A DNA stretch of 64,000 nt from Apostichopus japonicus (lineage: Eukaryota > Echinodermata > Holothuroidea > Aspidochirotida > Stichopodidae): assembly GCF_037975245.1 (NCBI RefSeq), contig NC_092568.1:14533501-14597500 (forward strand), written 5' to 3'. Shown piece by piece: positions 53,409-64,000 of this stretch. Under the pieces are notes generated by a model. That model did not search any database and was not told the DNA's origin. It saw only the letters and a list, made by a program, of their open reading frames with translations. A program made the position numbers and the translations under genes. The first letter of the stretch is position 1, and each line of letters starts with the position of its first letter.

Positions 53409-56400
53409 TGATCGGTATTGCTCATTCTATTCATCGGAACCGCACATTCGATTGATCGGTTCCGCTCATTCGAATGATTGGTACCGCACATTCGATTGAT
53501 CGGTATTGCTCAATCTATTCATCGGAACCGCACATTCGATTGATTGGTTCCGCTCATTCGATTCTTTGATACCGAACATTCGATTGATCGGTATCGAACA
53601 TTTGAATGATTGGTACCACACATTCGATTGATCGGTATCGCACATTCGATTCATCGATACCGAACATTCGATTGATCGGTAACGAACATTCTATTGATAT
53701 GTACCACACATTCGATTTATCGGTACCGCACATTCGATTGATCGGTACCGACCATTCGATTGATCGGTACCGAACATTCTTTCGATCTGTACCGCACATT
53801 TGATTGATCGGTATTGCACATTCGCTCGATCGGTACCGAAATTGCGATTGATCGGTATCGCACATTCGATTTATCGGTATCGCATATTCGATTGATTGGT
53901 ACCGAATATTCTATTGATATATAACACACATTCTATTTATCGGTACCGCACACTCGATTGATTGGTATCGCACCTTCGATTGATCGGTACCGACCATTCT
54001 ATTGATCGATGCCACACATTCGATTGATCGATTCCGCACATTCGAGTGATCGGTACCGACCATTCTATTGATCGATACCACACATTCGATTGATCGGTAT
54101 CGTACATTCGATTGATAGCTACTGAAATTTCGGTTGATCTGTACTGCACATTTGATTGATCGGTACCGCACATTCGATTCATCGTTACGGCACATCCGAA
54201 TGATCGGTACCACACATTCTATATATTTATCGGTACTGCACATTCGATTCATCGGTACCGCACATTCGATTCATTGGTATCGAAAATTCAATTTAAAGGT
54301 ATTGCACATTCCTTTTATCGGTATTGCACATTTGATCGATCGCACATTCTTTTGATCGGCATTACACATTCGATTGATCGGTACCGCACATTCGATTGGT
54401 CGGTATCGCACATTCGATCGATCGATACGGAACCTTCGATTGATCGTTATCGCACATTCGATTAATCGGTATCGTACATTCGCTGGATCGGTACCGCACC
54501 TTCGATTGATCGGTACTGCACATTCGATTGATAGGTACCGAACATTCCATTAATAGATACCGCACATTCGATTCATCGGTACCGAATATTATATCCATCG
54601 AGACCACACATTCGATTTATCGGTACCGCACATTCGATTGATCGGTACCGTACATTCGATTGATCGGTATCGCACATTCGATGGTCGGTACTGAACATTC
54701 GATTCGTCGGTATCGCACATTCGATTGATCAGTACCAATCATTCGATTGATGGGTATAGCACATTCGATTTGTCGGTACCGCAAATTTGATACATCAATA
54801 CCGAACATTCGATTGATCGATTCCACATATTCGATTGATAGGTACTGCACATTCGATTCTTCGATACCGTACATTCCATAGTCGGTAACGAACATTCAAT
54901 TGATTGATATTGCACAATCGATTGATCGGTATCGCACATTCGATGGTCGGTACCGAACATTCGATTGATTGGTATCGCACATTCGAATGATCAGTACCGC
55001 ACATTCGATTCATCGTTACCGCACATTCGATTCATCGGTACCGTACATTCGATTGATCGGTATCGCACATTCGATGGTCGGTACTGAACATTCGATTCGT
55101 CGGTATCGCACATTCGATTGATCAGTACCAATCATTCGATTGATGGGTATAGCACATTCGATTTGTCGGTACCGCAAATTTGATACATCAATACCGAACA
55201 TTCGATTGATCGATTCCACATATTCGATTGATAGGTACTGCACATTCGATTCTTCGATACCGAACATTCCATAGTCGGTAACGAACATTCAATTGATTGA
55301 TATTGCACAATCGATTGATCGGTATCGCACATTTGATCGATCGATACGGAACCTTCGATTGATCGTTATCGCACATTCGATTAATCGGTATCGTACATTC
55401 GCTGGATCGGTACCGCACCTTCGATTGATCGGTACTGCACATTCGATTGATAGGTACCGAACATTCCATTAATAGATACCGCACATTCGATTCATCGGTA
55501 CCGAATATTATATTCATCGAGACCACACATTCGATTGATCGGTATTGCACATTCGCTCGATCGGTACCGAAATTGCGATTGATCGGTATCGCACATTCGA
55601 TTTATCGGTATCGCACATTCGATTGATTGGTACCGAATATTCTATTGATATATAACACACATTCTATTTATCGGTACCGCACACTCGATTGATTGGTATC
55701 GCACCTTCGATTGATCGGTACCGACCATTCTATTGATCGATGCCACACATTCGATTGATCGATTCCGCACATTCGAGTGATCGGTACCGACCATTCTATT
55801 GATCGATACCACACATTCGATTGATCGGTATCGTACATTCGATTGATAGCTACTGAAATTTCGGTTGATCTGTACTGCACATTTGATTGATCGGTACCGC
55901 ACATTCGATTCATCGTTACGGCACATCCGAATGATCGGTACCACACATTCTATATATTTATCGGTACTGCACATTCGATTCATCGGTACCGCACATTCGA
56001 TTCATTGGTATCGAAAATTCAATTTAAAGGTATTGCACATTCCTTTTATCGGTATTGCACATTTGATCGATCGCACATTCTTTTGATCGGCATTACACAT
56101 TCGATTGATCGGTACCGCACATTCGATTGGTCGGTATCGCACATTCGATCGATCGATACGGAACCTTCGATTGATCGTTATCGCACATTCGATTAATCGG
56201 TATCGTACATTCGCTGGATCGGTACCGCACCTTCGATTGATCGGTACTGCACATTCGATTGATAGGTACCGAACATTCCATTAATAGATACCGCACATTC
56301 GATTCATCGGTACCGAATATTATATCCATCGAGACCACACATTCGATTTATCGGTACCGCACATTCGATTGATCGGTACCGTACATTCGATTGATCGGTA

Positions 56401-58470
56401 TCGCACATTCGATGGTCGGTACTGAACATTCGATTCGTCGGTATCGCACATTCGATTGATCAGTACCAATCATTCGATTGATGGGTATAGCACATTCGAT
56501 TTGTCGGTACCGCAAATTTGATACATCAATACCGAACATTCGATTGATCGATTCCACATATTCGATTGATAGGTACTGCACATTCGATTCTTCGATACCG
56601 AACATTCCATAGTCGGTAACGAACATTCAATTGATTGATATTGCACAATCGATTGATCGGTATCGCACATTTGATCGATCGATACGGAACCTTCGATTGA
56701 TCGTTATCGCAGATTCGATTAATCGGTATCGTACATTCGCTGGATCGGTACCGCACCTTCGATTGATCGGTACTGCACATTCGATTGATAGGTACCGAAC
56801 ATTCCATTAATAGATACCGCACATTCGATTCATCGGTACCGAATATTATATTCATCGAGACCACACATTCGATTGATCGGTATTGCACATTCGCTCGATC
56901 GGTACCGAAATTGCGATTGATCGGTATCGCACATTCGATTTATCGGTATCGCACATTCGATTGATTGGTACCGAATATTCTATTGATATATAACACACAT
57001 TCTATTTATCGGTACCGCACACTCGATTGATTGGTATCGCACCTTCGATTGATCGGTACCGACCATTCTATTGATCGATGCCACACATTCGATTGATCGA
57101 TTCCGCACATTCGAGTGATCGGTACCGACCATTCTATTGATCGATACCACACATTCGATTGATCGGTATCGTACATTCGATTGATAGCTACTGAAATTTC
57201 GGTTGATCTGTACTGCACATTTGATTGATCGGTACCGCACATTCGATTCATCGTTACGGCACATCCGAATGATCGGTACCACACATTCTATATATTTATC
57301 GGTACTGCACATTCGATTCATCGGTACCGCACATTCGATTCATTGGTATCGAAAATTCAATTTAAAGGTATTGCACATTCCTTTTATCGGTATTGCACAT
57401 TTGATCGATCGCACATTCTTTTGATCGGCATTACACATTCGATTGATCGGTACCGCACATTCGATTGGTCGGTATCGCACATTCGATCGATCGATACGGA
57501 ACCTTCGATTGATCGTTATCGCACATTCGATTAATCGGTATCGTACATTCGCTGGATCGGTACCGCACCTTCGATTGATCGGTACTGCACATTCGATTGA
57601 TAGGTACCGAACATTCCATTAATAGATACCGCACATTCGATTCATCGGTACCGAATATTATATCCATCGAGACCACACATTCGATTTATCGGTACCGCAC
57701 ATTCGATTGATCGGTACCGTACATTCGATTGATCGGTATCGCACATTCGATGGTCGGTACTGAACATTCGATTCGTCGGTATCGCACATTCGATTGATCA
57801 GTACCAATCATTCGATTGATGGGTATAGCACATTCGATTTGTCGGTACCGCAAATTTGATACATCAATACCGAACATTCGATTGATCGATTCCACATATT
57901 CGATTGATAGGTACTGCACATTCGATTCTTCGATACCGTACATTCCATAGTCGGTAACGAACATTCAATTGATTGATATTGCACAATCGATTGATCGGTA
58001 TCGCACATTCGATGGTCGGTACCGAACATTCGATTGATTGGTATCGCACATTCGAATGATCAGTACCGCACATTCGATTCATCGTTACCGCACATTCGAT
58101 TCATCGGTACCGAACATTCGAATGATCAGTACCGCACATTCGAATGATTGGTACCGCACATTCGATTGATCGGTATCGCACATTCTATTCATCGGAACTG
58201 CACATTCGATTCTTCGATACCGAACATTCTATTGATCGGTATCGTACCTTCGATTCATCAGTACCGAACATTCGATTGATCGTTACCGGACGTTCGATTG
58301 ATCGATACCGCACATTCTATTGATCGGTATCGTACCTTCGATTCATCAGTACCGAACATTCGATTGATCGGTACCGGACGTTCGATTGATCGGTATCGCA
58401 CATTCGATTCATCGGTACCGCCCATTCAATTGATTGATTGATTGATCGGTATCGAACACTTGATTGATCG
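53409..58470 (+). repeat. 22-bp satellite, type B, block 5 with a 1338-bp higher-order unit
   Basis: Diverged type B monomers. Three copies of a higher-order unit begin near 53797, 55528 and 56866, at spacings of 1731 and 1338 bp. The first is longer by exactly 393 bp because of an internal tandem duplication (54645 recurs at 55038). The third follows the first copy's form until about 58108. Odd-length monomers such as CATTCGATGGTCGG, and the TATATATTTATCGG unit near 54220, make the copies easy to align. The minus strand is open for long runs; I call no gene. Confidence 0.92.
54645..55430 (+). repeat. 393-bp tandem duplication in the first 1338-bp unit
   Basis: The block starting TACCGTACATTCG followed by TTGATCGGTATCG occurs at 54645 and 55038. 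The second unit (55528-56865) lacks the extra copy, which explains why the first spacing is 1731 bp and the second 1338 bp. Confidence 0.85.
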
Positions 58471-58492
58471 GATTGACGGTGCGATACCGATC
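58430..58492. repeat. Inversion junction of the satellite
   Basis: A short (TGAT)n run at about 58430-58447 is followed by the last plus-oriented monomers. A perfect 10-bp inverted repeat then follows, GATTGATCGG and CCGATCAATC, separated by about 15 bp (ATTGACGGTGCGATA). From there on all monomers read in the opposite direction. Confidence 0.9.
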
Positions 58493-60270
58493 AATCGATT
58501 GTTCATACCGATCAATCGCATGTTCGGTACGAATCAATCGAATGTAAATTACCGATCAATCGAATGTGCCATACCAATCAAACAAATGAAAGATACCGAT
58601 CAATCGAATGTTCGGTATATATCAATCAATTGGTCGGTACCGATCAATCGAATGTTCGGCTCCGGTCAATCGAAGGTGCGGTACCGTTCACACGAATGTG
58701 CGATATCGATCAATCGAATGTGCGGTATTCATCAATCAAATGTGTAGTACCGATCAATCGAACGTTCTGTACCTATTAATCGAACGTGCAATGTCGATCA
58801 ATCGAAGTTGCGGTACTGATCAATCGAATGTTCGTAACCAATTAATTAAAAGTTCGGGACAATCAATATAATGTTTGGTACCGATCAATCGAATGTGTGG
58901 TACCGATCCGTCGAATGTGGGGTACCGATCAATCATATATGGGGTTCCGATCAATCGAATGTGCGATACCGATCAATCGCATGTTCGGTACCTATGAATT
59001 TGAATATTCGGTACCGACCAATCTAATGTAAATTACCGATCAATCGAATGTGCGATACCAATCACACAGATGTTCTATACCGAACAATCGAATGTTCGGT
59101 ATATATCAATCGAATGTTCGGTACCGATCAATCGAATGTTCGGCACCGGTCAATCGAAGGTCCGGTACCGTTCACATGAATGTGCGATATCGATCAATCG
59201 AATGTGCGGTACCGATCAATCAAATGTGTAGTACCGATCAATCGAACGTTCGGTACCGATCAATCGAACGTGCAATGTCGATCAATCGAATGTGCGGTAC
59301 TGATCAATCGAATGTTCGTAACCAATCAATTAAAAGTTCGGGACCATCACTAGAATGTTCAGTACCGATCAATCGAATGTGTGGTACCGATCAATCGAAT
59401 GTGCCACGGGGAACCGATCAGTCGAACGTGAGGTACCGATCAATAGAATGTGCGATACCGATCAATCGCATGTTTGGTACCAATCAATCTAATGTGGTAC
59501 CGTTCGATCTAATGTAAATTACCGATCAATCGAATGTGCGATACCAATCAAACAAATGTACGATACCGATTAATCGAATGTTCGGTATCGATCTATCGAA
59601 TGTATATTACCGATCAATCGAATGTGCGGTACCGATCAGTCGAATGTGCGGTACCGATCAATTGAATGTTCCGTACCGATCAATCGAATGTGAGTCCCGA
59701 TCAATCGAAGGTGCGGTACCGATCAATAGAATGTGCGATGCCGATCAAATGAATGTGCGGTACCGATCAATCGAATGTTAGGTACCGATCAATCGAATGT
59801 GCGGTACTGATCAATCGAATGTCCGGTACCGATTAATCGAATGTGTGCATACAGATCGATCGAATGTTTGGTGCCGATCAATCGAATGTTCGGTACCGAT
59901 CAATCTAATGTAAATTACCGATCAATCGAATTAGCGGTACCGATCTATCCAATGTGCGGTACCGATTAATAGAATGTGGGGTACCGATCAATCCAATGTG
60001 CGATACCGATCAATCGCATGTTCGGTACCGATCAGTCTAATGTAAATTATTGATCAATCGAATGTACGTGCGATACCAATCAAACAAATGTTCGATACCG
60101 ATCAATCGGATGTTCGGTATATATCAATCGAATGTTCCGTACCGATCAATCGAATGTGGGGTACCGGTCAATCGAAGGTGCGGTACCTTTCACAAGAAAG
60201 TGCGATATCGATCAATCGAATGTGCGGTATCGATCAATCAAATGTGAAGTACCGATCAATCGAACGTTCG
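58471..60270 (-). repeat. 22-bp satellite, type B, inverted block
   Basis: Monomers read ACCGATCAATCG followed by AATGTGCGGT, the reverse complement of type B. Rare monomers with AATGTAAATT mark a higher-order unit, at 58541, 59025, 59511, 59907 and 60039. The first spacings are 484 and 486 bp (about 22 monomers), and 59511 to 60039 is 528 bp (24 monomers). Partner monomers such as ACCAATCAAACAAATG and GGTATATATCAATC recur with them. The block is the most diverged part of the array and sits at its edge. Open frames here are on the plus strand, as expected for inverted type B. Confidence 0.94.
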
Positions 60271-60274
60271 GTGC

Positions 60275-60291
60275 ACACAAATAATTTGTGT
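60275..60291. repeat. 17-nt hairpin at the right end of the satellite
   Basis: Perfect inverted repeat ACACAAAT, A, ATTTGTGT directly after the last satellite-like monomer (CGAACGTTCGGTGC). It marks the boundary to non-repetitive DNA. It is followed by a T-rich run but has no other sign of being a terminator. Confidence 0.7.
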
Positions 60292-62536
60292 ATAACGAAT
60301 TAAATGTTTTTTTTCCCTGTTTGAATGGGTATATATTTGTTAATACTACCGTCTCGTTTCAATCTGCCTGACGTTTCACTGTGTGACGTCACGCATTAAA
60401 TTGTTATCAGATACCCACCCTATTTTTCAGTAACCTTTCAATGTGTTTCTGTCGGGGTGTTTAGAATTCAATTAGTGTGTTACGTGTCGAACATAACGGG
60501 GACTACTTGGTATTCCAGTCAAGGCAGTTTTCTTCATATATTCATTGTTCATCAGAATGTAGTCTATTGACTTTTAAAACAAATAGAATAAAGAACAAGG
60601 AATCGGATAATATTCTTCCGAGATCAAACTAGTTTTATCCTGAGACGTGTACAACGAACAGATAGACCGGAGAGTTGAAGACATTCCCGAAGATCATGTG
60701 TATAGTATCTGTTCCCTTTCGAGGGGAATGGTTATAAACACCTGGCGTTGACCACACAGTCACAGTCTCGATGCAAGGGGACTGGGGTTGAGAGCGGATC
60801 AGACGTTCGGTAATGTGCTATACAACCCTAGCTAAACCGAGAGCAGTGGTTTTTAACGGTACACGGCATATCAACGTTCATTTTGTTCCTGAAGTTATCA
60901 AAACAGAATACGGGGTATATTTTTTGTGTGAATCTCAAACAAAGTACTTAAGAATCCCTCAGTTTCTGAAACTACCTACTATCCGGTATGAGAATTTGCT
61001 ACAACACTGTTGCTTATAATGGGACCATATTGACAATGGTCTACTTTGGTTTTCTTACAAAAGTGATATAGATTGAATTCTATGTATATTAAAATGTTAT
61101 CTTATGGTCTTGCTGGCTTGTGTGTCTTTGGCATTGCAACGAATATAATACTTGTTTTGGTGTAGGCTGTGTAAATCTTTGCCAGGTTGAACACATTTAT
61201 GTCAAACAATGAGTTTAATTAAGTTCCTGCAAACCCCTGTGAACCGCATGACTGCTTTAATGTTTTGCTTGGCTTACCACAAATAAACCATTACAATAAA
61301 ATTCATTCCACCTTCAGAGTAATAAGAAAAAGGGCTTTTAAGGAATTCGATGGCGCTAGTTTGAAACAGGGTGATTTTTAATATAGAATAATTATATGGC
61401 TTTATAGGCATACGTAGATTCCTTTTTAGGAGAGTGGCGCCTCATCAGGCCACATATTTATTTGACGAGTTAACTTTCTACGAGCTTAAATTGGTATTGT
61501 TGGTTGGATACAATCTATTGGTAACAGTGAACGACACTGCCTTCAACGAAATCTCTATTCATCCTGTATTACTCTCAATAGAACAACGGATCTGAATATA
61601 TTTATGAACAAGAAGCTCACGCTTGTCTTTGTTTACATTGCAGCAAGCAGTAAGAATTTCGTTTCCTTCCAAGATATACAATAGGCTTATGCCCCGATAC
61701 TATCGATGACTTCGAAGCAAGCAGTAAAAGAATAACGGATTCCGTGAAATCTTCTTATTCACAAACCGAGCTTGCTTAAGATTATGCTCGCAAGAGAGTT
61801 CTTGCTGTATTCTATGCAGACGATCATGAACTGGGATTAGCCTAAGCCTGAAATTTTAACAAACAATACCTATTCACATTTCAAGACCTTTTTGAATGAG
61901 GAAGGGACAATACTTATTAAGTCAAACACGTTAACTACATGTGACTAACCTTATATAGGGATCTGAATGGCTGGAAATAGCACAGTAATTCGAAACCCGA
62001 AACATAATTCATAGGGTTTTAAGTTTATGCAAGTAATTTTGGGTAACACGGGGATCGGGAATTCTTCAACTACAAGACTTTGTTTAGTCCGCAAAGACCG
62101 CAAATAGATGTGTTTATTGATCCTCTGAAACTGCGGTATTTGCTTGTATAGCCCCCCCCCCACCCCCCCCCATTACTGTGTTCCACACACAAACGAAGTG
62201 TGTATCTAGTTTAAACAAAATATTAGAATTATCTTTATAAATATTAAATTTTGATCTATTATCAGCCAACGTTGTTTACAATTGTTGCATTTTGAAAGAC
62301 TTAATGGTAATGAGGAAGGGACGATGACAATGACGGGGTTTGGATGTTTTTTATAGCATGTGCAGTACAAGTCAACTGACTCTGACATGGTCGACTCTAT
62401 CAGCAGCTAAAATCTCTATAAAGCATTAGTTCAGGTTTAAGTATGAAAGAAATAAACGTAGCTAGGTAAATTGGGTAACCGTACCTAACCATGGTACCGT
62501 CCTTTATTAGGAAATGGTATTACCGTTGGGTAACTC
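60292..62536. other. Non-repetitive flank without a recognisable gene
   Basis: Ordinary AT-rich DNA. A 68-codon plus-strand open frame at 60813-61019 has no recognisable domain. Its composition is not repeat-like, so it could be an exon of an unknown gene, but I cannot support that. A perfect CRE-type palindrome TGACGTCA lies at 60384-60391, about 50 bp after a TATATAT at 60330. A C10-A-C9 tract lies at 62152-62171. No tRNA, no rRNA and no second transposon were recognised. The 5' untranslated part of the downstream LINE may occupy the right end. Confidence 0.6.
60384..60391. promoter_or_regulatory. CRE-like palindrome TGACGTCA
   Basis: Exact match to the full cAMP-response element bound by CREB/ATF bZIP proteins, embedded in GTGTGACGTCACGC. 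An 8-bp site occurs by chance about once in 65 kb, so alone it is weak evidence for a promoter. The nearby TATATAT lies upstream of it, not in the usual downstream position. Confidence 0.25.
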
Positions 62537-62899
62537 GCAAATAGTACTTTTAGTACTTTTAATGTTCGTGGAATTAGGCAGCAAAAAAACGGCGAAGATT
62601 TTCACGTTCCTCCATTCTCTCAATAGAGATGTTTATTTTTTACAAGAAACTCATAGTATAGCAAGCGATGTATTCCCTAGCCCCGTTCAGATCACTCCAT
62701 TATTGATTTAGAAATTAGCACTAATTATGTTTAAAGAGGTCCGGGATACTGGAAATTGAATTGTTCATTGCTTGCTGATCATTACTACATTCAGTTAATC
62801 GAGAACACTATTGCTTCTGCTCTAAATTCCATCCCCCATAGCAACCCAGCACTAAAATGGGAGTATATTACTGTATAAAATCTGTGTTGCTTCTGTTAA
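62537..62899 (+). pseudogene. LINE endonuclease domain remnant
   Basis: In one frame the start reads TFNVRGIRQQKN. A 1-bp shift at an A7 run (62583-62589) leads into KIFTFLHSLNRDVYFLQETH, where the Glu of QETH is the conserved metal-binding residue of APE-type endonucleases. Soon after, the sequence jumps to the end of the domain: a TAA, RGPGYWKLNCSLLADHYY from 62735, and KWEYI near 62855. The central half of the endonuclease, including the usual Asp/His catalytic residues, is absent, so a deletion of well over 100 codons is inferred. Confidence 0.75.
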
Positions 62900-62953
62900 C
62901 TATATAGTTAGAATAAAGCAGAAAGAAAGCATCATGAGCTTCATCTCCTTAGA

Positions 62954-64000
62954 CACATCGCAGAGTTAGAGAAACAGTTTCATATGACTCAGTCTACGGA
63001 GGTACTTAATCATTTGAATATTGCAAGGAATAATTTAGAACATATTTTTGATTATAGATTAAAGGGCATTATTATTCGTTCTAGAGCTGAATGGGTGGAA
63101 CAAGGAGAAAGGAATACAAAATATTTTTTGAATCTCGAAAGCAGTAATAGGAAAACAAAGGTTATTAGTCATTTGAAAGATTATAATGGTTTTATTTTAT
63201 CTGAGAATACTGATTATGAAATTTGTTCAAACGCATTAGCAGCGAGGGTAAAGAGAGATCTTTCTTCATTTATTGGCCCCAATCAAACTGGTTTTATGAA
63301 AGGTCGCTTTATCGGCGAGAATATTCGCTGTATTCTTGATACTATTGATTTCTGCAGAGAACAATCTATCCCGGTTTTTTTTTACTGTTTGTTGATTTTG
63401 AGAAAGCCTTTGATAAGTTGAATTGGAATTTTATATTTCAATATGACAATTTTTGTCATTGGGTCCGTACTATTTATTGCAACCCTACGGCATCAGTCAC
63501 TAACAACGGTTATTCGTCTAAGTCATTTTCTATGTATAGAGGAGTGAGACAGGGATGCCCTTTAAGTCCTTATATCTTTATTATCTGCGCTGAAATTTTA
63601 GCTATTAATATTAATTCCAATCCACTTATCCGTGGTATTTCAATTCTTAATGAAGAGATTAAAATTATGCAGTATGCAGATGATACTACAATTTTTCTTG
63701 ATGGTTCCCACACTTCTCTGAGTTAAATTGTTCATATTTTTAGTGATTTTAAATTGGCATCTGGCCTTAAAGTAAACTATGATAAGACTAATATTTATCT
63801 ATGTGGCCCTTTGATTACTAGGAAACCTCATTTTATAGATAGTTATGATATTAAGTGGACCAATGGCCCAATCATTGTAATGGGTTTTGTGGTTAGTAAT
63901 GACAGAGATAGTCTGTTTCGGCTGAAATTTCTCCCCAAGCTTTCTCGCCTCAAAAATATTCTTAATATGTGGTCAAGTCGAGACCTCATCCCTATTGGTA
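62954..64000 (+). pseudogene. LINE reverse transcriptase remnant
   Basis: From HIAELEKQFHM on, one frame covers the pre-RT linker and then passes from SENTDYEIC directly to SNALAARVKRDLSSF and NQTGFMKGRFIGENIR. The blocks normally between them are missing although the frame is kept. At a T9 run (63375-63383) the frame slips, and the catalytic motif DFEKAFD (63394-63414) lies in the next frame. This frame continues through RQGCPLSPYIF and YADD (63673-63684, the catalytic Asp pair), a TAA at 63724, SGLKVNYDKT and NMWSSRDLIPIG. About ten residues also seem to be missing after NWNFIFQ. All three catalytic Asp are present, but the reading frame is broken. Confidence 0.85.

Larger units (their letters stand above)
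62537..64000 (+). mobile_element. Decayed L1/Tx1-like non-LTR retrotransposon (LINE), 5'-partial ORF2, runs off window
   Basis: Pieces of one ORF2-type polyprotein occur in order: endonuclease start (TFNVRGIRQ and FLQETHS), endonuclease end (RGPGYWKLN), the linker before reverse transcriptase (SRAEWVEQGERNTKYFLNLE), then reverse transcriptase blocks up to NMWSSRDLIPIG at the window end. The order and motifs fit APE-type endonuclease LINEs. The NQTGFMKGRFIGENIR stretch resembles, from memory, Tx1-like elements of aquatic animals. The copy is dead: it has frameshifts, stops and at least two internal deletions. The 5' end before the endonuclease and any ORF1 are not recognisable. Confidence 0.88.

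Noticed and set aside
60813-61019. 68-codon open frame in the flank as a gene
   Set aside because: It has no recognisable domain, splice signals or conserved motif. It is mentioned only in the flank entry.
61951-62388. Two short minus-strand open frames before the LINE
   Set aside because: They are short, one runs into the C tract, and neither has a recognisable motif or splice context.
62537-64000. Active LINE
   Set aside because: It has frameshifts at A7 and T9 runs, TAA codons, and missing parts of the endonuclease and reverse transcriptase.

Overview
The window is eukaryotic and almost gene-free. About 54 of the 64 kb (roughly 84 %) is one satellite DNA built from a 22-bp monomer, CGATTTATCGG followed by TACCGCACATT. 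The rest is two near-identical copies of a 3.1-kb non-satellite insert and one 3.7-kb flank that ends in a decayed non-LTR retrotransposon (LINE). Intron-containing coding remnants, an L1/Tx1-like LINE and a large satellite point to an animal genome. A marine invertebrate such as a mollusc is my guess from the LINE type; the phylum is not proven by anything seen.

Layout. 1-29220: satellite type A (TTTATCGG at the diagnostic position), containing a 1842-bp tandem duplication and then two consecutive copies of a 10,097-bp higher-order repeat (6734-16830 and 16831-26927). 29221-32580: type B satellite (TTGATCGG). 32581-35718: insert U, copy 1. 35719-37140: type B. 37141-45526: type A, a third, truncated and rearranged copy of the 10-kb unit. 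45527-48842 type B, 48843-51986 insert U copy 2, and 51987-53408 type B repeat the earlier B-U-B block at 16.3-kb spacing. 53409-58470: more diverged type B with a 1338-bp higher-order unit in three copies. 58471-60270: type B in inverted orientation with a unit of about 484 bp. 60271-62536: non-repetitive flank without a recognisable gene. 62537-64000: LINE remnant with endonuclease and reverse transcriptase pieces, running off the window end.

No functional gene is visible. The many long open frames inside the satellite come from the monomer itself: 22 is not a multiple of 3, so every frame reads the same 22-residue cycle, and the consensus has no stop on one strand (plus for type A, minus for type B). 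The most informative non-satellite sequence is insert U. On its minus strand it carries exon-like blocks with splice-site-like edges, one nonsense codon, one frameshift, a duplicated and further decayed last exon, and a downstream AATAAA. It looks like an intron-bearing gene fragment that was captured by the satellite and amplified with it. The near-identity of the large copies means either very recent unequal exchange or an assembly effect, and sequence alone cannot separate the two.
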